64,000 nucleotides of DNA from Sarcina sp. DSM 11001 (GTDB lineage: Bacteria > Bacillota > Clostridia > Lachnospirales > Lachnospiraceae), in contig NZ_FNFZ01000015.1 of the NCBI RefSeq assembly GCF_900101015.1, positions 44,474-108,473 on the forward strand. Direction: 5' to 3'. Of the stretch, positions 16,167-25,000 are shown piece by piece. Position 1 is the first letter of the stretch, and each line of letters begins with the position of its first letter. The translations under genes and the position numbers were made by a program. The notes below the pieces were generated by a model. The model did no database searches, was not told the DNA's origin, and saw only the letters and a program-made list of their open reading frames with translations.

Positions 16167-17942
16167 ATGAACTTCAATGTATCTACGGTCACATGGGTGC
16201 TGATCGCTACAGCACTGATCTATTTCATGCAGGCCGGTTTTGCCCTCTGCGAAGCCGGGCTGACGAGAGCAAAAAACACAGGCAATATCCTGATGAAGAA
16301 CATGATGGATTTTTGTATCGGGACGCCCTGTTTCTGGCTGGTGGGTTTCGGTCTGATGTTCGGCAGCACAGCCCCTTTCATCGGCAGACTGGATCCCATG
16401 ATCCGCGGACTCTACGGGGCGGAAAATACAGTTGTACCGCAGGCCATGCCTCTCTGGTGTTTCGTCATCTTCCAGACGGTGTTCTGCGCGACAGCCGCGA
16501 CGATCGTGTCCGGCTCTATGGCGGAGCGCACTAATTTTAAGGCATACTGCCTGTATTCCGCGGCGATCTCTCTTCTAATCTACCCCATCGGGGGACACTG
16601 GGCATGGGGCGGCGGCTGGCTGTCCGGTCTGGGATTCCACGATTTCGCAGGCAGCGCAGTCGTACACAACGTTGGCGGCGTGATCGCATGTCTGGGGGCC
16701 TGGATGCTGGGACCCCGTATCGGCAAATATGACCGCGATGGCAAGGCCCGTGCCATTCCCGGCCATAACATGATGGCAGTCGCCCTGGGTGTCTTCATCC
16801 TGTGGTTCTGCTGGTTCGGGTTCAACGGCGGTTCGACAGCCTCTATGGCGGACGGCGCGGATGCCTTCCACGCCTCCCTGGCCTTTATGAACACCAACCT
16901 CGCGGCGGCGGTCGCCACCGTCGTGGCCATGCTCTTCACCTGGCTGCGCTATGGAAAGCCGGATGTCTCCATGACACTCAATGCCGCGCTGGCCGGTCTG
17001 GTCGCCATCACGGCAGGCTGTGACTGCGTGACCCCCTTCGGAGCTTTTGTCATCGGCTTTGCTGCAGGATTCCTGGTTGTTTTCTCTGTTGAGTTTTTTG
17101 ACAATATCGCAAAGATCGATGATCCGGTCGGCGCGGTCTCCGTCCATATGGTGAACGGAATCTGGGGCACACTGGCTGTCGGCCTCTTCTCCACTGGGGA
17201 AGATGATGTGATGAAAGGCCTGTTTTACGGCGGCGGCGCCAGGCTTTTGGGTGTCCAGGCGGTTGGAATCGCGGCCATCGACGTATATGTCCTTGTCGTC
17301 ATGTTTATCGTATTTAAGCTGATCGATCACTTTGTCGGTCTGCGCGTACCTGCTGCAGTTGAGATCGACGGCCTGGACCAGCATGAGCACGGCCTCACCA
17401 GCGCTTATTCCGGCTTTGCGATCAGCGACGTCACCAACATGCTGATGGATGTCAATGAAAATACGGATTTGGGCGAGGAAGACTATGAAAAGGCGACCCC
17501 GGAACAGATCCGGGCAGCTGTCAAAGTCCAGGGAGATGCTGCAAATAGTGCAGCGCCCGGTGTGGCGGCCGACATGCTCCCGGATACAGGCATGTACCGT
17601 CTCTCCATCATCTGCAGGCTTAACAAATTTGACGAACTTAAGCGGGGACTCAATGAGATCGGCGTGACCGGCATGACTATGACCCAGGTCATGGGCTGCG
17701 GCATTCAGAAAGGCTCCACGGAACGATACAGGGGTGCCGTGGTCGATTCCACGCTGCTCCCCAAGGTAAAGGTGGAAGTTGTCGTTGCGAAGATCTCTGT
17801 AGACAAAGTCATCGAAGCGGCACGCCGCGTCCTGTACACCGGCCATATCGGGGACGGCAAGATCTTTGTCTACAACGTGCTGCACGTCGTCAAGGTCCGC
17901 ACCGGAGAAGAAGATTTCGCCGCTCTGCAGGATGTAGAGTGA
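16167..17942 (+). CDS. amt: Ammonium transporter fused to a PII signalling domain
   Basis: 591 residues. The N-terminal 410 or so are an Amt/MEP/Rh transporter with about 11 membrane helices, starting FNVSTVTWVLIATALIYFMQ and with ALCEAGLTRAKN. After an acidic linker (about 425-475) comes a GlnK/PII domain from YRLSIICRLNKFDELKRG. Its T-loop sequence QKGSTERYRGAVV retains the tyrosine that is uridylylated in enterobacterial PII. In most bacteria GlnK is a separate protein that plugs Amt; here gating would be intramolecular. Start 16167 is chosen because the transporter homology begins there; ATG 16143 is an alternative. Expression is probably controlled by two leader attenuators. Confidence 0.95.
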   Translation: MNFNVSTVTWVLIATALIYFMQAGFALCEAGLTRAKNTGNILMKNMMDFCIGTPCFWLVGFGLMFGSTAPFIGRLDPMIRGLYGAENTVVPQAMPLWCFVIFQTVFCATAATIVSGSMAERTNFKAYCLYSAAISLLIYPIGGHWAWGGGWLSGLGFHDFAGSAVVHNVGGVIACLGAWMLGPRIGKYDRDGKARAIPGHNMMAVALGVFILWFCWFGFNGGSTASMADGADAFHASLAFMNTNLAAAVATVVAMLFTWLRYGKPDVSMTLNAALAGLVAITAGCDCVTPFGAFVIGFAAGFLVVFSVEFFDNIAKIDDPVGAVSVHMVNGIWGTLAVGLFSTGEDDVMKGLFYGGGARLLGVQAVGIAAIDVYVLVVMFIVFKLIDHFVGLRVPAAVEIDGLDQHEHGLTSAYSGFAISDVTNMLMDVNENTDLGEEDYEKATPEQIRAAVKVQGDAANSAAPGVAADMLPDTGMYRLSIICRLNKFDELKRGLNEIGVTGMTMTQVMGCGIQKGSTERYRGAVVDSTLLPKVKVEVVVAKISVDKVIEAARRVLYTGHIGDGKIFVYNVLHVVKVRTGEEDFAALQDVE

Positions 17943-18066
17943 ACAGAAAACCCGTATAAAGCCCGGCCCGGAACAAAGCTGTCATCCTGCATTTACATAT
18001 TTATGGAACATTTGCCGAAAGTCCCTGAAACGATTGTAAAAATCCCTGTTCAGCGTTAAGATTTTT

Positions 18067-18102
18067 GTACACGCCCTATCGAGGGCGTGTACAGTTTTTT
18101 TT
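18067..18102. terminator. amt terminator
   Basis: A perfect 11-bp stem (18067-18077 with 18082-18092) with loop ATCG, flanked by A/T runs on both sides. It probably works in both directions. Confidence 0.9.
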
Positions 18103-18169
18103 CAAACCCTGTAGATAATTGCGAGGAATCTACCTGATTATAACGCATTAAGTGTGGGAGGAAGAGCAC

Positions 18170-19333
18170 ATGATCCTGCAGAGCAGAAGGGTGTGGGTAT
18201 TGAATGACTGGCTGGAGGCCCAGGTCGAAGTCTCCGCGGAATCCGGGAGGATCGAGGGAATCTGCCCCTATGGGACCTGTGTGCCTGACATGGATTTCGG
18301 TGATCTGCGTCTGGTTCCCGGCTTTATTGATGTGCACACTCACGGTGCGTATGGTTTTGATACGAACGACGCGGAGGAGCAGGGCCTGAAGGATTGGCTG
18401 GAAAAGGTCGTCGGAGAAGGGGTGACCGGGATCCTCCCCACGACTATCACACAGTCCGAAGAGGTATTGACCGGAGCCCTCCGGAATGTCGCAGAGGTCG
18501 CCCGCCAGCAGCGCAGGGATCCGGAGAGTGTGCCGGGAGCACAGATCCTGGGCATCCATTTCGAAGGTCCCTATCTGGACCAGACCTATAAGGGCGCTCA
18601 GCCGGAGCAGTTCTGCGTGACCCCGGATGTGGACCAGTTCAAACGCTATCTGGCGGCCTCGGACAGCCTGATCCGGATCGTGACCCTGGCCTGCGAGCAC
18701 GACGAGGACTATCACCTTACCCGGTTCCTGAGGGAGCACGGGATCGTGCCCTCGCTCGGCCATTCCTCCGCGACCTACGCCCAGGCAGCCATGGCCTTTG
18801 CCAATGGCGCCCGCAGCGTGACGCACGTGTACAATGGCATGGCACCCTATCATCACCGGGAACCCGGGCTCCCCGGCGCCGCCTTCTGCTTCCGCAATGT
18901 GTTCGGGGAGATCATCTGTGACGGACTCCACTCCACCTGGGGAGCGCTCCGCACCTATTTTACCAATAAGGGGCCGGACTACGGGGTCATGGTCACCGAT
19001 TCCCTCCGGGTCAAGGGGCTGCCCGCCGGAACCCGCGTCCTGTTCGGCGGAAATCCGATTGAACTCTATGAGGACGGAAGTGCCCATCTCGTGGGCTCCG
19101 GAAACCTGGCTGGCTCCACCCTGAGGATGAATGAAGGTCTCCGCAATCTGGTGGAAAAAGCCTGCCTGCCCTGGCAGACCGCCATCAACGCCTGTACGCT
19201 CAACCCCGCGCGCCTGATCGGGCTCGAGTCCTCCAAAGGATCTCTTCAGACAGGGAAGGATGCCGATCTTACTGTTTTGCGGGACGACTACTCTGTCGAG
19301 GCGGTCTTCGTCGGCGGGAAACGGCGGTTTTGA
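18170..19333 (+). CDS. nagA: N-acetylglucosamine-6-phosphate deacetylase
   Basis: 387 residues, amidohydrolase superfamily. It removes acetate from GlcNAc-6-P, feeding amino sugars to glycolysis or cell-wall synthesis. Visible motifs are FIDVHTHGAYGFDTND (metal site), HFEGPYLDQTYKGA, LGHSSATYAQA, the substrate-binding THVYNGMAPYHHREPG and the catalytic Asp in MVTDSLRVKG. GGGAGGA at 18156-18162 selects ATG 18170. No nagB accompanies it. It stands between two nitrogen genes and releases a nitrogen-bearing sugar phosphate, so the neighbourhood is functionally plausible. Confidence 0.93.
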   Translation: MILQSRRVWVLNDWLEAQVEVSAESGRIEGICPYGTCVPDMDFGDLRLVPGFIDVHTHGAYGFDTNDAEEQGLKDWLEKVVGEGVTGILPTTITQSEEVLTGALRNVAEVARQQRRDPESVPGAQILGIHFEGPYLDQTYKGAQPEQFCVTPDVDQFKRYLAASDSLIRIVTLACEHDEDYHLTRFLREHGIVPSLGHSSATYAQAAMAFANGARSVTHVYNGMAPYHHREPGLPGAAFCFRNVFGEIICDGLHSTWGALRTYFTNKGPDYGVMVTDSLRVKGLPAGTRVLFGGNPIELYEDGSAHLVGSGNLAGSTLRMNEGLRNLVEKACLPWQTAINACTLNPARLIGLESSKGSLQTGKDADLTVLRDDYSVEAVFVGGKRRF

Positions 19334-19474
19334 AAAAAGATACTGAAGAAAAGCAAAGGCACCCCGAAATGTCTACCGGTGAAACAAATAATCAACTTGC
19401 TGTTTGCCTGGTTCATGACATGGCAGGTGAAAACAGGGTTGTTGAAAATCGTATAATCGTATACAAATATACTA

Positions 19475-19502
19475 TTGACATGCTTCTCAGGACGTGTATA
19501 AT
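19475..19502 (+). promoter_or_regulatory. glnN promoter
   Basis: TTGACA (19475-19480), 16 bp and TATAAT (19497-19502). The transcript begins near 19509, just before the first leader hairpin. Confidence 0.8.
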
Positions 19503-19512
19503 ATGACTTAAA

Positions 19513-19617
19513 TTTGATCGACCGGAAACGGGAGATCAAAAAATAAGATATTGATCTATAGATTTCGAAGCAAAGGCGCTCGAAGAAACGGCTCAGGCTG
19601 TTTTCTCCGGCGCCTTT
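19513..19617 (+). promoter_or_regulatory. glnN leader: two hairpins, second with hexaloop AAAGGC overlapping a terminator
   Basis: Hairpin 1 (19513-19519 with 19534-19540, inner CCG-GAAA-CGG) is followed by hairpin 2. The latter has about 7 bp with one bulged A and closes the hexaloop AAAGGC at 19572-19577. The competing terminator pairs 19572-19579 with 19610-19617 and runs into a pyrimidine-rich tract. A pair of hairpins with the second masking a terminator is the known layout of ANTAR targets; hairpin 1 does not show the A1/G4 hexaloop. Confidence 0.6.
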
Positions 19618-19673
19618 TCCTTATGTGTACACAACAGACGGCTTCGCCCGGATCAACCCTTTCAATCTTGTAC

Positions 19674-19785
19674 CTGCGATCAAGTACTTTCGATTTACAC
19701 GCAGCCGGAACTATCGATCAGATACTTTCGGTTAAGCCACTATCGATTTATGTACTGTCGATTAAGTACTCTCGATGATGTATTT
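19674..19785 (+). repeat. Degenerate tandem repeats in glnN 5' UTR
   Basis: About five imperfect copies of an 18-20 bp unit built on GATTAAGTACTNTCGAT fill the space between the attenuator and the ribosome-binding site GGAGG (19786-19790). Confidence 0.75.
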
Positions 19786-19795
19786 GGAGGTTATT

Positions 19796-21907
19796 ATGAT
19801 GGAATCGAATGTGAAAATCCCCGAGATCTTTGGCGAGATGGTGTTCAATGACAAGGTGATGCGCGAGCGTCTGCCCAAGGATGTCTACAAGGCAGTCCGC
19901 AAGACCAGCAGGAACGGCACCCATCTGGAACTGGACGTGGCCAATACGGTCGCGGCGGCTATGAAGGAGTGGGCGCTGGAAAAGGGCGCGACGCATTTTA
20001 CACACTGGTTCCAGCCCATGACCGGCCTGACGGCGGAAAAACATGACGGCTTCATCTCCCCGACCTCCGACGGCGGCGTGATCATGGAGTTCTCCGGCAA
20101 GGAGCTGGTCAAGGGTGAGCCCGATGCCTCCAGTTTTCCGTCCGGCGGTCTGCGCGCAACTTTTGAAGCTCGCGGCTATACAGCCTGGGATCCCAGCTCA
20201 CCCGCTTTTGTCAAGGACGGATCCCTCTACATTCCTACAGCCTTCTGCTCCTACGGCGGCGAGGCTCTGGACAAAAAGACCCCCCTCCTGCGCTCCATGG
20301 AGGCGCTCTCTGATGCGGCCGTCAAGGTTTTGCACCTTCTGGGAGATACCGATGTCAACCATGTAGATACGACTGTAGGTTCCGAGCAGGAATACTTCCT
20401 GATCGACAAGGAACTCTACAAAAAGAGAAAGGATCTTCTCCTCACCGGCCGTACCCTCATGGGCGCCTCGGCGCCCAAAGGGCAGGAGATGGAGGACCAT
20501 TACTTCGGCGTCCTCAAGCCCAAGGTATCCGAGTATATGCATGCCCTTGACCGCGAGCTCTGGGAACTGGGCGTACCGACCAAGACCAAGCACAACGAGG
20601 TCGCCCCCTCCCAGCATGAACTGGCGCCGGTCTTCGAGACCGCCAACATCGCCGTCGACCACAACCAGCTGACCATGGAGGTCATGAAGAAAGTCGCCGA
20701 CCGCTTCGGCTATGCCTGCCTCCTGCATGAAAAACCTTTTGAGGGGATCAACGGATCCGGCAAACACAACAACTGGTCCATCAGTACCGATACAGGAGAA
20801 AACCTTCTGGATCCCGGGAAGACCCCGGCGGAAAACCAGCAGTTCCTCATTTTCCTCCTGGCCGTGATCGCGGCCGTGGATGAATACCAGGAAATCCTCC
20901 GGATCTCCGTCGCCACCGCGGGCAACGACCACCGCCTGGGCGGTAACGAAGCGCCGCCCGCCATCATCTCCATTTTTGTGGGCGACGAGCTGGACAAGGT
21001 TCTCCAGTCCATCGAGGACGACTCAGTATTTTCCGGAGCCGGCAGACAGCAGATGGGCATGGGCGCCCATGTCCTGCCCCACATTATCAGGGACACGACA
21101 GACCGCAACAGGACCTCACCCTTTGCCTTTACCGGTAACAAGTTCGAGTTCCGCATGCCGGGCAGTGCCCTCTCAGTGGCAAACCCCAACATCGTACTCA
21201 ACACTGCTGTAGCTGAAGTCCTGACACAGATTTATGACAGGCTCAAAGATGTTCCTGCCGCAGATCTGGATACTGCCATCCACGCCTTGCTCAAGGATCT
21301 GCTGGCGCAGCACAAGCGGGTTCTCTTTAACGGAAACGGTTATACTGACGAGTGGGTCGAGGAGGCACACCGCCGCGGTCTCGCGGATCTTAAGTCTCTC
21401 CCGGACGCCATGCCCCACTTCATTACGGATAAGAGCATCGAGCTCTTTACAAAGCACAGCATTTTCACAAAAGAAGAGATCCTCTCCCGCTATGAGATCC
21501 TTCTGGAGAATTATGCAAAGACCATCCACATCGAGTCCCTGACCCTTCAGGAGATGGTCCGCAAGGACTTCACCGCCGGACTGGTCCGCTACATGAAAGA
21601 TATCACCAACGAGGCTTTAAAGAAAAAGGAACTGCTGCCGGACAGTCTCTGCAGTTACGAGAACCGCATTCTGCAGAAGTTGGATGAGACCAGCGAACAG
21701 ATCATCACGGCGCTTGATATTCTGGAAGCAGATACTCTGAAAGCCGAGAAGATCGGGGATATCCTCGAGCAGGCTGCCTACTATCAGGAGACTATCCTTT
21801 CCGAGATGGAGACACTCCGCAGCTGGACCGACCAGGCCGAGGCCATTATTCCGGACGAATATCTGCCCTATCCGACCTATGAGCAGATGCTGTTCTCACT
21901 GAGATAA
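19796..21907 (+). CDS. glnN: Glutamine synthetase type III
   Basis: 703 residues; makes glutamine from glutamate, ammonia and ATP in the cytosol. GSIII signatures include FPSGGLRATFEARGYTAWDP, VGSEQEYFLID (metal-binding Glu), KHNEVAPSQHELAP, the catalytic NGSGKHNNWSIS, NDHRLGGNEAPPAIIS, and a long helical C-terminal domain. ATG 19796 follows GGAGG by 5 nt; ATG 19799 is equally possible. It is one of two glutamine synthetases here, the other (28686) being type I, so glutamine synthesis is redundant. It probably shares antitermination control with amt and guaA. Confidence 0.96.
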   Translation: MMESNVKIPEIFGEMVFNDKVMRERLPKDVYKAVRKTSRNGTHLELDVANTVAAAMKEWALEKGATHFTHWFQPMTGLTAEKHDGFISPTSDGGVIMEFSGKELVKGEPDASSFPSGGLRATFEARGYTAWDPSSPAFVKDGSLYIPTAFCSYGGEALDKKTPLLRSMEALSDAAVKVLHLLGDTDVNHVDTTVGSEQEYFLIDKELYKKRKDLLLTGRTLMGASAPKGQEMEDHYFGVLKPKVSEYMHALDRELWELGVPTKTKHNEVAPSQHELAPVFETANIAVDHNQLTMEVMKKVADRFGYACLLHEKPFEGINGSGKHNNWSISTDTGENLLDPGKTPAENQQFLIFLLAVIAAVDEYQEILRISVATAGNDHRLGGNEAPPAIISIFVGDELDKVLQSIEDDSVFSGAGRQQMGMGAHVLPHIIRDTTDRNRTSPFAFTGNKFEFRMPGSALSVANPNIVLNTAVAEVLTQIYDRLKDVPAADLDTAIHALLKDLLAQHKRVLFNGNGYTDEWVEEAHRRGLADLKSLPDAMPHFITDKSIELFTKHSIFTKEEILSRYEILLENYAKTIHIESLTLQEMVRKDFTAGLVRYMKDITNEALKKKELLPDSLCSYENRILQKLDETSEQIITALDILEADTLKAEKIGDILEQAAYYQETILSEMETLRSWTDQAEAIIPDEYLPYPTYEQMLFSLR

Positions 21908-22014
21908 ATCGCAGACGCGGTATACGCGTTAAAAAAAAGAGAGGCAGTCCCGAAGCAGCCGCAAGGCTGAGTCAGTCAGACCCCTGGGGCTGTGCCGGCA
22001 TAGGAGAAAAGAAA

Positions 22015-25000
22015 ATGTACCCTTTGATGGAACATGATGCCTGCGGCATCGGCAGTATCGTGAATATCGACGGGCGCCAGGACCGCCGGGTGGTGGATGA
22101 CGCCCTGCACATCGTGGAGAAGCTGGAGCACCGCGCCGGCAAGGACGCCACCGGAGAAGTGGGCGACGGCGTGGGGATCCTCACGCAGATCCCGCACGGT
22201 TTTTTCACAAAGGCGGCTCAGGAAGCAGGGATCACGCTGCGTGTTTCCGGGGAAACCGGACAGTTTCCCCAGGAGAGTATAGCCAGAGAGAGCGCAGGCT
22301 GCCAGGCAGGCGACTATGGAATCGGCATGTTTTTCCTGCCTCAGGATAAGCTGAAGAGGACCTTTGCCATCCGCATGTTCGAGGTGATCGCCCAGAAAGA
22401 GGGTCTGGAGATCCTGGGCTGGCGGGATGTGCCGGTGCGGGAACAGATTCTGGGAAAGGCGGCAGTCGACTGCATGCCCTGTATCCGCCAGTGCTTCCTG
22501 GCCCGGCCTGTGGATGTGGAGCGGGGGATCGCTTTCGACAGAAAGCTCTATGTGGTCCGCAGGGAGTTCGAGCAGTCCTCCGAGGACACCTACATCTGCT
22601 CCCTTTCGTCACGGACGATAGTATACAAGGGTATGTTCCTGGTCGGCCAGCTGCGGCGCTTCTACGACGACCTGCAGTCTCCTGATTACGTGTCCGCGAT
22701 CGCCATTGTGCACTCGCGTTTTTCCACAAACACGACCCCGTCCTGGCACAGGGCCCACCCTTACCGCATGATCGCCCACAACGGTGAGATCAATACCATC
22801 CGCGGCAACATCGACAGGATGCTGGCCCGGGAGGAGACCATGACCAGCCCTGTTATGCAGGAGGATATCGACAAGATCTTCCCCGTCGTAGACCGGAGCG
22901 GTTCTGACTCCGCCATGCTGGACAATACCCTGGAATTCCTCTACATGAACGGCGTGCCCCTGGCCCTGGCCATGATGGTCATCATCCCCGAGCCCTGGAA
23001 GCACAACACCTTCATGAGCGAGGATAAGCGGGATTTTTATCACTATTACGCCACCATGATGGAGCCCTGGGACGGACCGGCCGCGATCCTTTTTACAGAC
23101 GGCGAAGTTCTGGGCGCGACCCTGGACCGGAACGGACTTCGGCCCTCCCGCTATTACATCACGGATGACAACCGCCTCATCCTGGCCTCCGAGGTCGGCG
23201 TCCTGGATATTCCGGCAGCCCGTATTGTAAAAAAAGCCCGCCTGGAGCCCGGCCGGATCCTGCTGGTCGACACTAAGCAGCAGAGGATCATCTCCGACGA
23301 GGAGTGCAAGACCCACTATGCCCACAGGAGGCCCTACGGGGAATGGCTGGACAGAAATCTGCTGCATCTGGACCAGCTTCCGATCCCCAATCACAAGATC
23401 CCTGTTCACACCCAGGAGGTCCGCGACCGGCTCTACAAGGTGTTCGGCTACACCTACGAGGATGTGAAGGACCAGATCCTTCCCATGGCGGAAAATGCCG
23501 TGGAGCCGACTCTTTCCATGGGGCATGACGCGCCTCTGGCCGTCCTCTCCGAGGCCCACCAGCTGCTCTTCAATTATTTTAAACAGCTGTTTGCCCAGGT
23601 GACCAATCCGCCCATCGACTCCCTGCGGGAAAAGATCGTGACCGACACGACCGTCTATATCGGCTCGGACGGTGATCTTTTACAGGAAAAAAGCGGCAAC
23701 TGCACCGTACTGGAGGTCAATCATCCCATCCTGACCGGGGTGGATCTTTTGAAGATCCGGCATCTGGATCAGCCCGGCTTCAAGGCAATGGAGATTTCCC
23801 TGCTCTATTATAAAAATACATCTCTGGCCAAAGCGCTGGACCAGCTCAATATCACTATTGACCGGGCAGCGGCAGAGGGCTGCAACATCATCATCCTGAC
23901 GGACCGGGGCGTGGACGAAAACCACATGCCCATCCCCTCCCTCCTGGCGGTCTCCAGTGTGGAGGAGCACCTGGTGCGGACCAAAAAGCGGACGGCTGTC
24001 TCCCTGATCCTGGAGAGCGGCGAGCCCAGGGATGTCCACCAGATCGCCACCCTCCTGGGCTTCGGCGCCCGGGCAATCTGTCCCTACCTGGCCCATGAGT
24101 GCATCGGAGAACTGATCGATCTGGGAATTCTGGACAAGGATTATTACACAGCAGTCGAGGACTACAATGCAGCCCTCCTGGGAGGCGTTGTCAAGATCGC
24201 GGCCAAGATGGGCATCTCCACCATTCAGTCCTACCAGTCCGCCCGCATTTTCGAGGCCATTGGCCTGGGCAGAGAAGTGATGGATAAGTATTTCACCGGC
24301 ACAGTCAGCCGTGTCGGCGGGATCGGCATCAGGGAGATCGAGGAGGGCGTGACCTTCCGCCACGACCATGCCTTTGACCCCCTGGGCCTGGAGACTGACA
24401 CGACCCTGGATTCCGTGGGACTTCATTCCCTGCGCAGGGGCAAGGACAGCGAGGACCACCTCTACAGTCCCGAGACCATCATAGCCCTGCAGCAGGCAGT
24501 GCGCACAGATTCCTTTGAGCGGTTTGAGGAATACACAAAATTGGTCGACGACGCCAGGCACCCCCACACCCTGCGCGGCCTTCTGGAGTTTGTGCCTGTG
24601 GGACCGCCCGTCCCTATCGAGGAAGTGGAGCCGGTCGAAGAGATCGTCCGCCATTTCAAGACGGGGGCCATGAGCTTCGGATCCCTGTCCAGGGAAGCCC
24701 ATGAGACCCTTGCCAGGGCCATGAACTCCATCGGCGCCAGGTCCAATACGGGCGAGGGCGGAGAAGACCCCGCCCGCTTCTGCACCGGGGCCAACAGCAA
24801 GATCAAGCAGGTGGCCTCCGGCCGTTTCGGCGTCACCAGCGCCTACCTGTGCAGCGCCGAGGAGATCCAGATCAAAATGGCTCAGGGGGCCAAGCCCGGC
24901 GAGGGCGGGCATCTGCCTGGCAAGAAGGTCTACCCCTGGGTCGCGGGCACCCGCTTCTCCACCCCCGGTGTGGCCCTGATCTCCCCGCCGCCCCATCACG

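Noticed and set aside
21942..21998. Structured region before gltB considered as a riboswitch
   Set aside because: It is too short for cobalamin or other large classes, I could not match a known consensus, and no expression platform is evident.
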